DNA of 64,000 bases, taken from Propionibacteriaceae bacterium UBA6122. Its GTDB lineage: Bacteria > Actinomycetota > Actinomycetes > Propionibacteriales > Propionibacteriaceae. Numbering within the stretch: the first letter of the stretch is position 1; the number at the start of each line of letters is the position of its first letter. Below, piece by piece: positions 49,532 to 58,520 of the stretch. The DNA lies in contig DIVW01000041.1 of assembly GCA_002428365.1 (NCBI GenBank), positions 34,337 through 98,336 of the forward strand, read 5' to 3'. The position numbers and the translations under genes were made by a program. A model generated the notes under the pieces. The model did not search any database, was not told the DNA's origin, and saw only the letters and a list, made by a program, of their open reading frames with translations.

Positions 49532-51236
49532 GAAATCCCGAAAGCTGATCCGGTCGGGGGTGCCTGCGCCAGCCGCCGCCGAACCGGTAGTGGTGCCAGC
49601 CCAGCCGCCGCGATCCTTCTACTTTCTGCCTGAGGTCGAACCGGTTTCGGTAGACGAGGCCGACCTGCACGAGCTGATGAAGCTGTGGCGGCATGGTCGC
49701 GCCACCCGAACCATCGGCCAGGTGCTCTCCGATAGCTACGTAACGCTTTTCAGCGTGCTGCTGGTGGGGGCAATGGTCACCTCGACGGTGATCAACGCTC
49801 AGGACGGCATGACCGGCTGCACGACCGAGGCCTGCAATGCCAGTCGGCTGCTTCTGCCCACGGCAATGGCATTTGGGAGCTTCGCGTTGGCGCTCGGCCT
49901 GTCGCGGCTGTTCGGGCCGATTCTGGCCTCTGCTGCGGAAGGCTCCTGGCTGATGGCGGCTCCGATCAGCCGACGCCGATTGTTGCGCGGGCGATTGGTG
50001 CTGCCGCTGGTGGCGGCCTTTGTCGTCCCGTTGCTGCTGACTCTTCTGGTGGGAGCGATGGGCGGGATGGACTGGTGGTCGGTGGCCGCCTGGTCTTCAG
50101 CTGCTGGCTTCGGCAGCTCAGCCCTGGTGGCCCTGGCGGCCAGCGAGCAGACCCGGGAGCGCACGCTGCTGCTCAGGATCCTGCAAACGCTGGCGACAGT
50201 GGGCGCGCTGGCCATCGGCCTGATGGTGGTCGCGGTAGCTGGCAGCTGGCTACCCACGCAAGCCGTCGCCGAGGAGTCCGCGCTGCGGCCGGCGGTGGTG
50301 GTGCTGGGGGCAGTCTCATTGCTGGCGATGGTCGGATTGATCGTGGCCACCTTGCGTCGGCTGGAACTGATCCAGCGGGCCCGGCTAGTCTCGGGCGGTT
50401 CGCTGGTCTCCGGTATGCAGGGGGCCATGTTCGCCCTCGATTTCGGCCTGATCCGCGACATCCTGGTGGAGCGTCGGGCGATGGCGAAGGGCCACGTCCG
50501 TCCGACCAAAGGCCGTGGACTGGGAATCACCGCACTGATCTGGCGCGACGCGGAGCGGTTGCGGCGAGCACCGGCGGCTTTCCTCGGCCTCGGAGTGAGC
50601 CTCCTGGTGCCCTACGCGGTCGACGCACTGCGGCTCAGCCAACTAAACCCGCTGATCAGCGGGTTGGCCCTAACCGCCGCGCTGGTGCCGTTCTTGGGCA
50701 GTCTTCGAGTGCTCACCCGCACCGGCGGACTGGCCCGATCGATGCCCTTCAAGACCACCGAGATCCGCACCGCATCGATGGCGGTGCCAGCGGTGCTGGC
50801 GGCGTTATGGGGCGCAGCGGCGGCGCCGGCGTTCGTCGGTATCGCCAGTTCTGGTGCTGACCGCAGCGTCCTGGACGGGGTCAGCGTTGCGGTGATCACG
50901 GCCGTGGCCGGGTTGTTCGGCGCAGTGCGGTGGGTGACGGCCGGCAAAGCCGACTACTCGGCACCAATGATGGCTACCGCCTCCGGTGCGCTGCCGCCAA
51001 CGCTGATCTTCAACCTGTTCCGCGGCATCGACATGGTCGCCCTCATCACGGCGCCGGTGATCCTTGGCGCCGACCCGATCTGGTCGGCTGCGCTGGCTGC
51101 AGTGGTGTTCATCGGGCTGCGCGGCACCTTCAACATGGAGGAGATGAAGGCCGAACAGGAAGCGGCCCAGCGGGAGATGGCCGCGTCCAAGGCCGCGCGC
51201 TCTGAAAAGACCAGGATTCCGCCGCCAAAACGCTGA
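49524..51236 (+). CDS. ABC transporter permease (DUF6297-like)
   Basis: A 570-residue integral membrane protein with a ~55-residue cytoplasmic N-terminus and about ten to twelve membrane helices in three clusters. Between the second and third cluster lies a hydrophilic part (SGMQGAMFALDFGLIRDILVERRAMAKGHV). There is no transport motif beyond the pairing with the ATPase. GTG 49524 has GAGGGC just upstream and overlaps the ATPase stop. Actinobacterial permeases of this type (DUF6297) are uncharacterised. The charged tail (KAEQEAAQREMAASKAARSEK) is cytoplasmic. Confidence 0.75.
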   Translation: MSKKSRKLIRSGVPAPAAAEPVVVPAQPPRSFYFLPEVEPVSVDEADLHELMKLWRHGRATRTIGQVLSDSYVTLFSVLLVGAMVTSTVINAQDGMTGCTTEACNASRLLLPTAMAFGSFALALGLSRLFGPILASAAEGSWLMAAPISRRRLLRGRLVLPLVAAFVVPLLLTLLVGAMGGMDWWSVAAWSSAAGFGSSALVALAASEQTRERTLLLRILQTLATVGALAIGLMVVAVAGSWLPTQAVAEESALRPAVVVLGAVSLLAMVGLIVATLRRLELIQRARLVSGGSLVSGMQGAMFALDFGLIRDILVERRAMAKGHVRPTKGRGLGITALIWRDAERLRRAPAAFLGLGVSLLVPYAVDALRLSQLNPLISGLALTAALVPFLGSLRVLTRTGGLARSMPFKTTEIRTASMAVPAVLAALWGAAAAPAFVGIASSGADRSVLDGVSVAVITAVAGLFGAVRWVTAGKADYSAPMMATASGALPPTLIFNLFRGIDMVALITAPVILGADPIWSAALAAVVFIGLRGTFNMEEMKAEQEAAQREMAASKAARSEKTRIPPPKR

Positions 51237-51298
51237 GCGTTGGTTCGGCGCCGATGCGCCGTCCAGCAGGGTGCAAGTCGGACGACTACGGTGGACCC

Positions 51299-52330
51299 GT
51301 GACACAGATATCGGCCAAATCAGGCATTCGTTGGGGGCGTATCGGGCTGTTCTACGGCATCGCGGTCGGTTGGGCGGTGCTCGTTGGCGCGGTGCTGTAT
51401 TTGGTGGGCCAACGCGACCTCACCGGAGCTGGGACGGCCTCCTGGGTGGTCATATTGCTGGCCCTTGGCTACATGCCGGCGCCGTTGGTGGCTGCCCTGG
51501 TCGTGGAGAAAGTCGATGGCCACGGCTTCGGGCTGAGCCGCATCTTCACTCGATCCCTAGGCAGGCAACTCCTTCGCATGCTGTCGGTCACCGTCGCGGT
51601 GGTGGCGGCCCTCATCGCCGCCATGGTCGGACTCAGCTGGGTGGCTGGGAACGTGTTGGGCCTGACTGGTGCAGGTCGGCTGTTGGTCAGCCCAGCGGAC
51701 CTGGTGGCCAACATCATCGCCAGTTCGGGCACTTCCATGAACGCCGACCAGGTGGCGGTTCTGAACGCCCAGGTGCCGGGCCTTTGGTTGCTCCTGCTGA
51801 TCAGCTTCGGCACTGCGGTGCTGGTTGGTTTCACCATCAACGGGTTGTTCGCCTTCGGCGAGGAGTACGGCTGGCGCGGCTGGCTGGCCGATGAACTGGC
51901 GCCCCTGGGCGCCATCCGGGCGAATGTGATCACCGGCGTGATGTGGGGTCTTTGGCATGCCCCGCTGATTCTGCTGGGGTACAACTACGCCAGTTACCGC
52001 CTGCCAGGAGTAGTGGCCATGGTGGCCTGGGCAGTTGCCGCCTCGTTCCTGCTGTGGCGCGCACGGGCGGTGACCGGCTCGGTATTGGCGGCGGCGGTGT
52101 TGCATGGGGCGATCAATGGCTTCGCTGGCATCTTCGCTCTCATCCTGGTTGAGACGAACCCCCTAATCGCGGCGCCAATGGGTGCAGTGGGGATCGCTGC
52201 GGTTGCGCTGGTCGCGGCGCTGTTGTGGCTGTTCACCCGACCGGTGAGTCCAGGCGATCCACCGATGGCGGCCGAATCGGCAGGGTCGTTGGTGGAGTCC
52301 GCGCCGCAGTCGGGCGAGTCGGCCGCCTGA
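51299..52330 (+). CDS. CPBP family intramembrane metalloprotease homologue
   Basis: A 343-residue membrane protein with about eight helices. The three CPBP motifs are intact: FGEEYGWRGWL (Glu-Glu and Arg), GLWHAPLI (His) and LHGAINGF (His, Asn). It is larger than the CPBP at 5311-6039 and not closely similar. TACGGT six nt before GTG 51299 indicates its own leaderless promoter, although it lies only 62 nt after the ABC permease in the same direction. An ABC exporter beside a CPBP protease resembles peptide export/immunity modules, but no precursor gene is present. Confidence 0.86.
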   Translation: MTQISAKSGIRWGRIGLFYGIAVGWAVLVGAVLYLVGQRDLTGAGTASWVVILLALGYMPAPLVAALVVEKVDGHGFGLSRIFTRSLGRQLLRMLSVTVAVVAALIAAMVGLSWVAGNVLGLTGAGRLLVSPADLVANIIASSGTSMNADQVAVLNAQVPGLWLLLLISFGTAVLVGFTINGLFAFGEEYGWRGWLADELAPLGAIRANVITGVMWGLWHAPLILLGYNYASYRLPGVVAMVAWAVAASFLLWRARAVTGSVLAAAVLHGAINGFAGIFALILVETNPLIAAPMGAVGIAAVALVAALLWLFTRPVSPGDPPMAAESAGSLVESAPQSGESAA

Positions 52331-52395
52331 CCGACGCTGGTCCGACCGCGAGTGAATGATGTTCAGCCGGGCCTGATTGGCCCTAGGCTGGCTTC

Positions 52396-52770
52396 ATGTC
52401 TACCGCCATAGGCCGTTGGCCGATCATCGTGATCGATTGCCCGGATGCTCGAGCCCTGGCCGAGTTCTACTCGGCTGTCACTGGCTGGCCGTTGGTCCAA
52501 CAGACCGACGCCGAGTGGGTGCAACTCGACAGCGGCCACACCTCGACCATCGGTTTCCAGCAGGTGACTGGTTACCGTCCGCCGCAATGGCCCGGTCAAG
52601 TGGTACCTCAGCAAGCCCATCTCGATTTTGTGGTGGACGATCTGCTTGACGCTGAGTCAAGAGTGTTGGCGCTAGGAGCCACCAAAGCCACCTTCCAGCC
52701 AGGCCAGACCTACCAGGTCTTTCTCGATCCGGCCGGCCATCCGTTCTGTCTGGTCCAAGACCCGAGCTGA
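52396..52770 (+). CDS. VOC/glyoxalase-superfamily protein
   Basis: A 124-residue protein with two betaalphabetabetabeta repeats of the vicinal-oxygen-chelate fold. Repeat 1 is IIVIDCPDARALAEFYSAVTGWPL and repeat 2 is AHLDFVVDDLLDAESRVLALGA. The end, FLDPAGHPFCLVQ, is the family's C-terminal strand. Family members are glyoxalases, fosfomycin-type resistance proteins and dioxygenases; none can be chosen here. TAGGCT six nt before the ATG gives a leaderless start. Confidence 0.86.
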   Translation: MSTAIGRWPIIVIDCPDARALAEFYSAVTGWPLVQQTDAEWVQLDSGHTSTIGFQQVTGYRPPQWPGQVVPQQAHLDFVVDDLLDAESRVLALGATKATFQPGQTYQVFLDPAGHPFCLVQDPS

Positions 52771-52796
52771 GCGCTGCCCGGTCGAGCCGGGTTGGC

Positions 52797-54071
52797 TCAG
52801 AGCAGGCCGAGCACTTCGTGCATCGGCAGCAGCTTTGCCTCGGTCTCGGCGTACTCCTCGATCGGGTCGGATTCGGCCACGATCCCGCAGCCGGCAAAGA
52901 CCGTGATCCGATGTCGGTCGCTGCGATCCAGGCAGCCCGAGCGCAATGCGATAGCGAACTCGCCATCGCCGTGAGCGTCCAGCCAGCCCACTGGGCCGGA
53001 GTATCTACCGCGGTCCAAGCTCTCCAGCTCCGCGATTACCGCCCTGGCCCGATCGGTTGGGGTCCCACAGACCGCAGCGGAGGGGTGCAGCTCACCGGCT
53101 AGGCGGAGCGCCGATACTTCCGGCAGGGCCACCGCAGTCACGTCAGAGGCCAGGTGCAACACATTGGGCAGTTCGAGCACGTACGGCGCGTCGGGCACGT
53201 TCATGCCGGAACAGAACGGCTCCAACGCACTGGCCACCGAGGCCACGGCAAGTTCGTGTTCGATCAGGTTCTTGCTGGAGCGGGCCAGGGCGTGGGCCAG
53301 TTTCAGGTCCAGTTCCTCGGCGGCGGTATCGCCTGAGCCTGCTGAGGGGCTGCGCCGGATTGTGCCAGCCAGTACTCGTGAGGTGGCCAAGCCGCCTTCG
53401 CGGCGTAGCAGCATCTCCGGGGACGCGCCCACCAGCCCGTCCACGTGAAAGGTCCAACAGGTCGGGTAGCCGGCGGCAAGTTCGTTGACCAGCCAGCGGG
53501 GATCGAGTTCGTTCTCGGCCTGCAGGGTCTCGCCCCGGGCCAGCACGACCTTCTCCAGACCGCCCCCGGCAATCCGAGCGATTCCCTCGGCGACAATGCC
53601 AAGCCAGGCCTGCTCATTCAAGCTGTCGGCAACCACTTTGGCGCCGATCGGGGCCACTGGCGCAGGCTCGGCCTGGGGTAGCTCGGGCCAGGGCTCATCG
53701 ATGCCGGTGATCATGGTGACCCAGCTGTGACCGCGACGGCGTCCCACCACGATTCGAGGTACCACCAGCACGGAGCGATTGGCGGTGTGGGCCGGGTCAA
53801 AAACGAAGGATCCCAGCGCGATCGGCCCGCTGCCAGGGTGTTCGTCGAGGTCAGATTCGTGGTGAATCCGGCTGACCAACTCGGCCCACCAAGCCTCGGC
53901 GGCGGCGAAATCGGCTCCCTCGATCCGGGCCGCCTCGCCGATTCCGACCATCCCTTCACCTTTGCGGATCCAGGCAGTGCCATCAGCCGGAAAGAGAGCG
54001 AGCAGGTTGGGTTCTTCAGTCAGCTCGATGGTCCGGGCACGCAACTGCGGACCCACGTTCTGCTGATTCAC
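52797..54071 (-). CDS. menF: Isochorismate synthase
   Basis: A 424-residue chorismate-binding enzyme making isochorismate, the entry step to menaquinone. It has the GLEKVVLARG motif, the catalytic PEMLLRREGG and SRVLAGTIRRS stretches, SSKNLIEHEL, and the C-terminal VGWLDAHGDGEFAIALRSG and FAGCGIVAESDP. Length fits the MenF/EntC/DhbC group; it is assigned to menaquinone because menEACD, menG and nuo surround it and no siderophore genes are near. GTG 54071 has TAACCT seven nt upstream; GTG 54113 is in frame but lacks support. Confidence 0.91.
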   Translation of the reverse strand: MNQQNVGPQLRARTIELTEEPNLLALFPADGTAWIRKGEGMVGIGEAARIEGADFAAAEAWWAELVSRIHHESDLDEHPGSGPIALGSFVFDPAHTANRSVLVVPRIVVGRRRGHSWVTMITGIDEPWPELPQAEPAPVAPIGAKVVADSLNEQAWLGIVAEGIARIAGGGLEKVVLARGETLQAENELDPRWLVNELAAGYPTCWTFHVDGLVGASPEMLLRREGGLATSRVLAGTIRRSPSAGSGDTAAEELDLKLAHALARSSKNLIEHELAVASVASALEPFCSGMNVPDAPYVLELPNVLHLASDVTAVALPEVSALRLAGELHPSAAVCGTPTDRARAVIAELESLDRGRYSGPVGWLDAHGDGEFAIALRSGCLDRSDRHRITVFAGCGIVAESDPIEEYAETEAKLLPMHEVLGLL

Positions 54072-54191
54072 GCCCGCAAGGTTAGCCCTACCCGGGTCCG
54101 CGCGTAGCACCACCGGGGGTTAGCAGGGCGGCCAGTCGGCCTTATGCCGCCTCAGATGGCCACCAGCCAGGGACTTGCCTAGACTGACCCG

Positions 54192-55517
54192 GTGCCGGGA
54201 GAGCAACGGGGGTTTTCTTTGTCTGATCGATCAGCGGCTGAGGCCTCTTCTCGTGGCTCACAGGAGCGCGCGGATGTGATCGTCGTCGGCGCTGGCCCTG
54301 GTGGTTCCACGGCAGCGGCTCATCTTGCCGCGCGCGGTCTGGATGTCGTTCTGGTCGACAAGAGCAGTTTCCCGCGGGAGAAGGTCTGTGGTGACGGGCT
54401 GACTCCGCGGGCAGTGAAGCAACTGATCGCCCTGGGCATCGACGTCAGCGAAGAGGCTGGCTGGGTGCGCAACAAAGGACTGCGCATCTACGGCGGACGA
54501 ACCGAGCCGTTCATCCTGGACTGGCCCGACATCGCGGAGTACCCGCCCTACGGCCTGGTCCGGGCCCGGGCCGATTTTGACAAGATCCTGGTCGACAACG
54601 CGGTCGCCAAGGGCGCGCGGTTGTTCGAGAACACCAATGTGGTCGCGCCGATCATCAATCCGCGAACCGACCGCATCACCGGGGTCACCACCAAAGATGG
54701 GCGCAGTTTCACCGCGCCGGTGGTGGTGGCCGCCGACGGCAACTCTTCTCGGCTGGCGCTCGGGATGGGACTGACCAAACGCGACGACCGACCGATGGGG
54801 GTCGCGGTGCGGGCCTACTACCAGTCCCCGCGCAGCAGCGATGACTACATGGAGTCCTGGCTGGAGTTATGGGACGGAGCGCCGGGCAAATCCAATTTGC
54901 TGCCGGGCTACGGCTGGGTCTTCGGACTTGGAAACGGCCTAGTGAATGTTGGGTTGGGCACGGTGAGTTCCCGGCCTGGTGCGGCTGCGGTGAACTACAA
55001 AGAGTTGCTGACCCGGTGGCTGGCCAACACTCCCGCGGAGTGGGGCTACCGTCCGGAAAACCAGGTCGGTCCGATCCTGGGCGCGGCGCTGCCGATGAGT
55101 TTCAATCGGCAACCCGCCTACACCCGCGGGCTGTTGCTGGTGGGTGATGCCGGCGGCATGGTCTCGCCGTTCAACGGCGAAGGCATCCCGTATGCGATGG
55201 AGTCGGCGGCGATGGCGGCTGAGGCGATCAGCGACGCGCAGTTCCGTGGCTTCGGCACCCCAAGCGCCGAAATGGCCCTGCAGGGCTACCCGGTCCGCCT
55301 CAAAGACGAGTGGGGCGGCTACTTCAGATTGGGTCAAGTTTTCGTGTCGCTGATCGAGCATCCGCAAGTGATGCATGTCTGCACGAAGTACGGTCTACCT
55401 CGTCCTACTCTGATGCGGTTCACCATGAAGCTTTTGTCACATCTGTACGACACTCGACGAGGTGATTGGATGGACATGGTGCTAACCACCCTCACGAAGA
55501 TGGCACCCTCAGCATGA
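54192..55517 (+). CDS. Geranylgeranyl reductase-family flavoprotein
   Basis: A 441-residue FAD enzyme of the geranylgeranyl reductase family. The N-terminal DVIVVGAGPGGSTAAAHLA binds FAD, with CGDGLTPRAVKQL, the PANYYW-type surface YGLVRARADFDKILVDN, and the FAD-contacting GDAGGMVSPFNGEGIPYAMESA. Actinobacterial members beside menaquinone or nuo genes saturate an isoprene unit of menaquinone (MenJ-like), which fits here. TAGACT six nt before GTG 54192 is a leaderless start. nuoA follows 43 nt later, so the gene may lead the complex I transcript. Confidence 0.9.
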   Translation: MPGEQRGFSLSDRSAAEASSRGSQERADVIVVGAGPGGSTAAAHLAARGLDVVLVDKSSFPREKVCGDGLTPRAVKQLIALGIDVSEEAGWVRNKGLRIYGGRTEPFILDWPDIAEYPPYGLVRARADFDKILVDNAVAKGARLFENTNVVAPIINPRTDRITGVTTKDGRSFTAPVVVAADGNSSRLALGMGLTKRDDRPMGVAVRAYYQSPRSSDDYMESWLELWDGAPGKSNLLPGYGWVFGLGNGLVNVGLGTVSSRPGAAAVNYKELLTRWLANTPAEWGYRPENQVGPILGAALPMSFNRQPAYTRGLLLVGDAGGMVSPFNGEGIPYAMESAAMAAEAISDAQFRGFGTPSAEMALQGYPVRLKDEWGGYFRLGQVFVSLIEHPQVMHVCTKYGLPRPTLMRFTMKLLSHLYDTRRGDWMDMVLTTLTKMAPSA

Positions 55518-55560
55518 GGAACTTGCCGACGTTGGCGTTCACGAAGGGAAGTGAGGCTTG

Positions 55561-55920
55561 ATGAGCCCTTACCTACCGATCATTGGGATCATGGCAATTG
55601 GCGGACTCCTGATGGCCGCGATGGTCGTCATGAGCGCCTTTATTGGGCCGAGACGCTGGAACCGGCGCAAGTACGAGTCCTACGAGTGCGGCATCGATCC
55701 GACGCCGCAGCCAGTCGGTGGCGGTCGATTCCCGGTGAAGTACTACCTGGTCGCGATGCTGTTCATCATCTTCGACATCGAAACGATTTTCCTTTACCCG
55801 TGGGCGGTCAGCTTCAACAAGCTGGGCATGTTCGCCCTGATCGAGATGCTCCTGTTCATGGTCACGGTGTTCATCGCGTATGCCTACGTGTGGCGACGCG
55901 GTGGCCTGGAGTGGGACTGA
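55561..55920 (+). CDS. nuoA: NADH-quinone oxidoreductase subunit A
   Basis: A 119-residue three-helix membrane subunit of complex I. The YECGIDPTPQPVGGGRFPVKYYLVAMLFIIFDIETIFLYPWA stretch (quoted by its anchors ECGIDP and FDIETIFLYPWA) is the family signature. The loop with the Cys of YECGID contacts the quinone site region. ATG 55561 is preferred to TTG 55558. First subunit gene of a nuoABCDEFGH run that keeps the standard order. Confidence 0.97.
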   Translation: MSPYLPIIGIMAIGGLLMAAMVVMSAFIGPRRWNRRKYESYECGIDPTPQPVGGGRFPVKYYLVAMLFIIFDIETIFLYPWAVSFNKLGMFALIEMLLFMVTVFIAYAYVWRRGGLEWD

Positions 55921-55936
55921 GGAGAAAGGCTCAAAC

Positions 55937-56494
55937 ATGGGTATTGAGGACAAGCTCCCTGAGGGCGTACTGCTGACCACCGTTGAAGGTGTCTTTGGCT
56001 GGATGCGATCTGCATCGCTGTGGCCAGCGACTTTCGGCCTGGCCTGCTGTTCCATCGAGATGATGAGTTTCGGCACGCCGAGATTCGACTCCGGTCGTTG
56101 GGGCCAGGAGGTCTTCCGGGCCTCACCACGCCAGGCCGACCTGATGATCATCGCCGGTCGGATCAGCCAGAAGATGGCCCCGGTACTGCGCCAGGTCTAT
56201 GACCAGATGCCCGAACCCAAGTGGGTACTGGCGATGGGCGTGTGCGCCTCCACGGGCGGCATGTTCAACAACTACGCCATCGTGCAGGGTGGCGACCACC
56301 TGGTTCCGGTGGACATCTACGTGCCGGGCTGCCCGCCGCGTCCAGACATGTTGATTGACGCGATGTTCAAGCTGCGCGAGCAGAAGGTATCCAAGCGCCC
56401 GATCGGGGCGCACGCCGAGGCCTTGGAAGAAGCCGCTGAGCAGGCCGCGCTGACTGCGCCCGCCACTCACGAGATGAAGGGGCTGATGCGATGA
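55937..56494 (+). CDS. nuoB: NADH-quinone oxidoreductase subunit B
   Basis: A 185-residue iron-sulfur subunit holding cluster N2, which passes electrons to quinone. The Cys ligands are CCSIEMMSFG (37-38), the Cys of AMGVCASTGG and the Cys of VPGCPPRP. It has a GAGGAGAAAGG ribosome site. The stop overlaps nuoC by four nt. Confidence 0.97.
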   Translation: MGIEDKLPEGVLLTTVEGVFGWMRSASLWPATFGLACCSIEMMSFGTPRFDSGRWGQEVFRASPRQADLMIIAGRISQKMAPVLRQVYDQMPEPKWVLAMGVCASTGGMFNNYAIVQGGDHLVPVDIYVPGCPPRPDMLIDAMFKLREQKVSKRPIGAHAEALEEAAEQAALTAPATHEMKGLMR

Positions 56495-57183
56495 GCGAGC
56501 AGACTCCCGGCACCGAAATCGCTGCCAACGCTGACCAGGTGCGCCAAGCCAAGCCGGTCGCCGTGCGCAAGGGCATGTGGAGCCAGGGCACTGGTGACAC
56601 CTCCGGCTACAGCGGGATCGTGCGGACGCTGCCGTCCCCGACCGCTGCCCAGCAGCCCTTCGGGTCCTACTTCGACGAACTCCACGACCGGCTGGTCGCT
56701 TTGATTCCCGACGCCCTGGTGCAGGTGGTCGTCGATCGTGGTGAACTCACCTTCTACGTGGCCCGGGAGAAGCTGGCTGAGGTAATCCAGACCTTGCGTG
56801 ATGACGCCTTCCTGCGGTTCGAGTTCTGCCCTTCGGTATCGGGTGTTCATTACCCAGAAGACACCGGCGCTGAGTTCCACGTCGTCTATCACTTGCAGTC
56901 GATGACCCATCGGCGTCGGCTCCGGGTGGAGACCACCTGCCCCGATTCCGACCCGCACGTGCCCAGCGTGGTGGCTACCTACCCGGCCGCCGATTGGCAT
57001 GAACGTGAGACCTGGGACATGTTCGGGGTCATCTTCGACGGCCACCCGCACCTCACCCGGATCCTGATGCCGGATGACTGGGTCGGCCATCCCCAGCGGA
57101 AGGACTACCCGCTGGGTGGCATTCCGATTGAGTACAAGGGCACCGTGGTGCCGCCGGTTGATGCGCGGAGGGTCTACCGATGA
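56491..57183 (+). CDS. nuoC: NADH-quinone oxidoreductase subunit C
   Basis: A 230-residue hydrophilic subunit. The family core HVVYHLQSMTHRRRLRVET and WHERETWDMFGVIFDGHPHLTRILMPDDW, and the end YPLGG, are clear. An extra ~60-residue N-terminal arm (KPVAVRKGMWSQGTGDTSGYSG) precedes the domain, as in other actinobacteria. ATGA overlaps on both sides. Confidence 0.96.
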   Translation: MSEQTPGTEIAANADQVRQAKPVAVRKGMWSQGTGDTSGYSGIVRTLPSPTAAQQPFGSYFDELHDRLVALIPDALVQVVVDRGELTFYVAREKLAEVIQTLRDDAFLRFEFCPSVSGVHYPEDTGAEFHVVYHLQSMTHRRRLRVETTCPDSDPHVPSVVATYPAADWHERETWDMFGVIFDGHPHLTRILMPDDWVGHPQRKDYPLGGIPIEYKGTVVPPVDARRVYR

Positions 57184-58520
57184 AGGAAAAGACCGACTTC
57201 TACGCCGGTTCCGGCGAAGCTGGCGAGGGCACCGTTTACACCTCGATGGGCGGTGACTGGGCTGAGATCGCCAAGGAGCAGGCTGCTTCCGAAGACGAGA
57301 CCCTGGTCATCAACATGGGGCCGCAGCACCCCTCCACTCACGGCGTGCTGCGCCTGATGGTCGAGTGTGACGGTGAAACCGTGACCAAGATCCGTCCTGG
57401 GATCGGGTTCCTGCACACCGGTATCGAGAAGAACATGGAGTACCGGTCCTGGGTTCAGGGCACCACCTTCGTGACCCGCATGGACTACCTCACCCCGCTG
57501 TTCAACGAGGTGGCCTACTGCCTGGCAGTGGAGCGGTTGCTCGGTATCGAAGACCAGATCCCCGAGCGGGCCAACGACATTCGCATTCTGATGATGGAGT
57601 TGAACCGGATTTCCTCCCACCTGGTGTGTATCGGCACCGGCGGCATGGAAATCGGTGCGTTGACGGTGATGACCATCGGCTTCCGCGAGCGCGAAGTGAT
57701 TCTCGACCTGCTCGAGGCGATCACGGGGCTGCGAATGAATCACGCCTACATCCGTCCAGGCGGGGTAGCCAACGACCTGCCGGAGACCGGCATCGCGCAG
57801 TTGCGTGATGTGATCTCCTGGCTGGAAAAGCACCTGGGCGAATACGCGGACTTCTGCAACGAGAACCCGATCTTCAAGGGCCGGATGTGCAACGTCGCCT
57901 ACCAGGATCTGAGCGCCTGTTTCGCCCTCGGCGTTACCGGCCCGATGCTGCGCTCGACCGGCTACTCCTGGGACCTGCGCAAAGAGATGCCCTACTGCGG
58001 CTATGAGAACTACGACTTCGACGTCATCACCTGGGACGCGCCAGATGCCTACGGCCGCTTCCGGGTGCGCCTAGCCGAGATGACCGAAAGCGTGAAGATC
58101 CTCAAGCAGTGCGCCGACCGACTCGAGGCCTCTACTGGGCAGCCGGTAATGGTGGACGACCCGAAGATCGGTTGGCCAGCTCAGTTGGCAGTTGGGCCAG
58201 ATGGTCAGGGCAACTCCCATGAGCACATCAAGGCGATCATGGGGGAGTCGATGGAGGCTTTGATCCATCACTTCAAGCTGGTCACCGAAGGTTTCCGGGT
58301 GCCCGCCGGTCAGGCCTACGTGCCGATCGAGAGCCCCAAGGGCGAGATGGCCTGCCACGTGGTGTCTGATGGCGGCACCAAGCCGTTCCGGGTCCACATG
58401 CGCGATCCAAGCTTCAACCACCTACAGTCCGTACCGATCCAGTGCGAGGGCGGCATGCTGGCCGACATCGTGGTTGCGGTCGGTTCCATCGACCCAGTGA
58501 TGGGAGGCGTGGACCGATGA
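57180..58520 (+). CDS. nuoD: NADH-quinone oxidoreductase subunit D
   Basis: A 446-residue subunit of the peripheral arm, descended from hydrogenase large subunits and forming part of the quinone pocket. It contains NMGPQHPSTHGVLRL, RNEL-type RISSHLVCIGTGGMEIGA and the C-terminal DPVMGGVDR. The stop overlaps nuoE (ATGA). Confidence 0.97.
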   Translation: MKEKTDFYAGSGEAGEGTVYTSMGGDWAEIAKEQAASEDETLVINMGPQHPSTHGVLRLMVECDGETVTKIRPGIGFLHTGIEKNMEYRSWVQGTTFVTRMDYLTPLFNEVAYCLAVERLLGIEDQIPERANDIRILMMELNRISSHLVCIGTGGMEIGALTVMTIGFREREVILDLLEAITGLRMNHAYIRPGGVANDLPETGIAQLRDVISWLEKHLGEYADFCNENPIFKGRMCNVAYQDLSACFALGVTGPMLRSTGYSWDLRKEMPYCGYENYDFDVITWDAPDAYGRFRVRLAEMTESVKILKQCADRLEASTGQPVMVDDPKIGWPAQLAVGPDGQGNSHEHIKAIMGESMEALIHHFKLVTEGFRVPAGQAYVPIESPKGEMACHVVSDGGTKPFRVHMRDPSFNHLQSVPIQCEGGMLADIVVAVGSIDPVMGGVDR

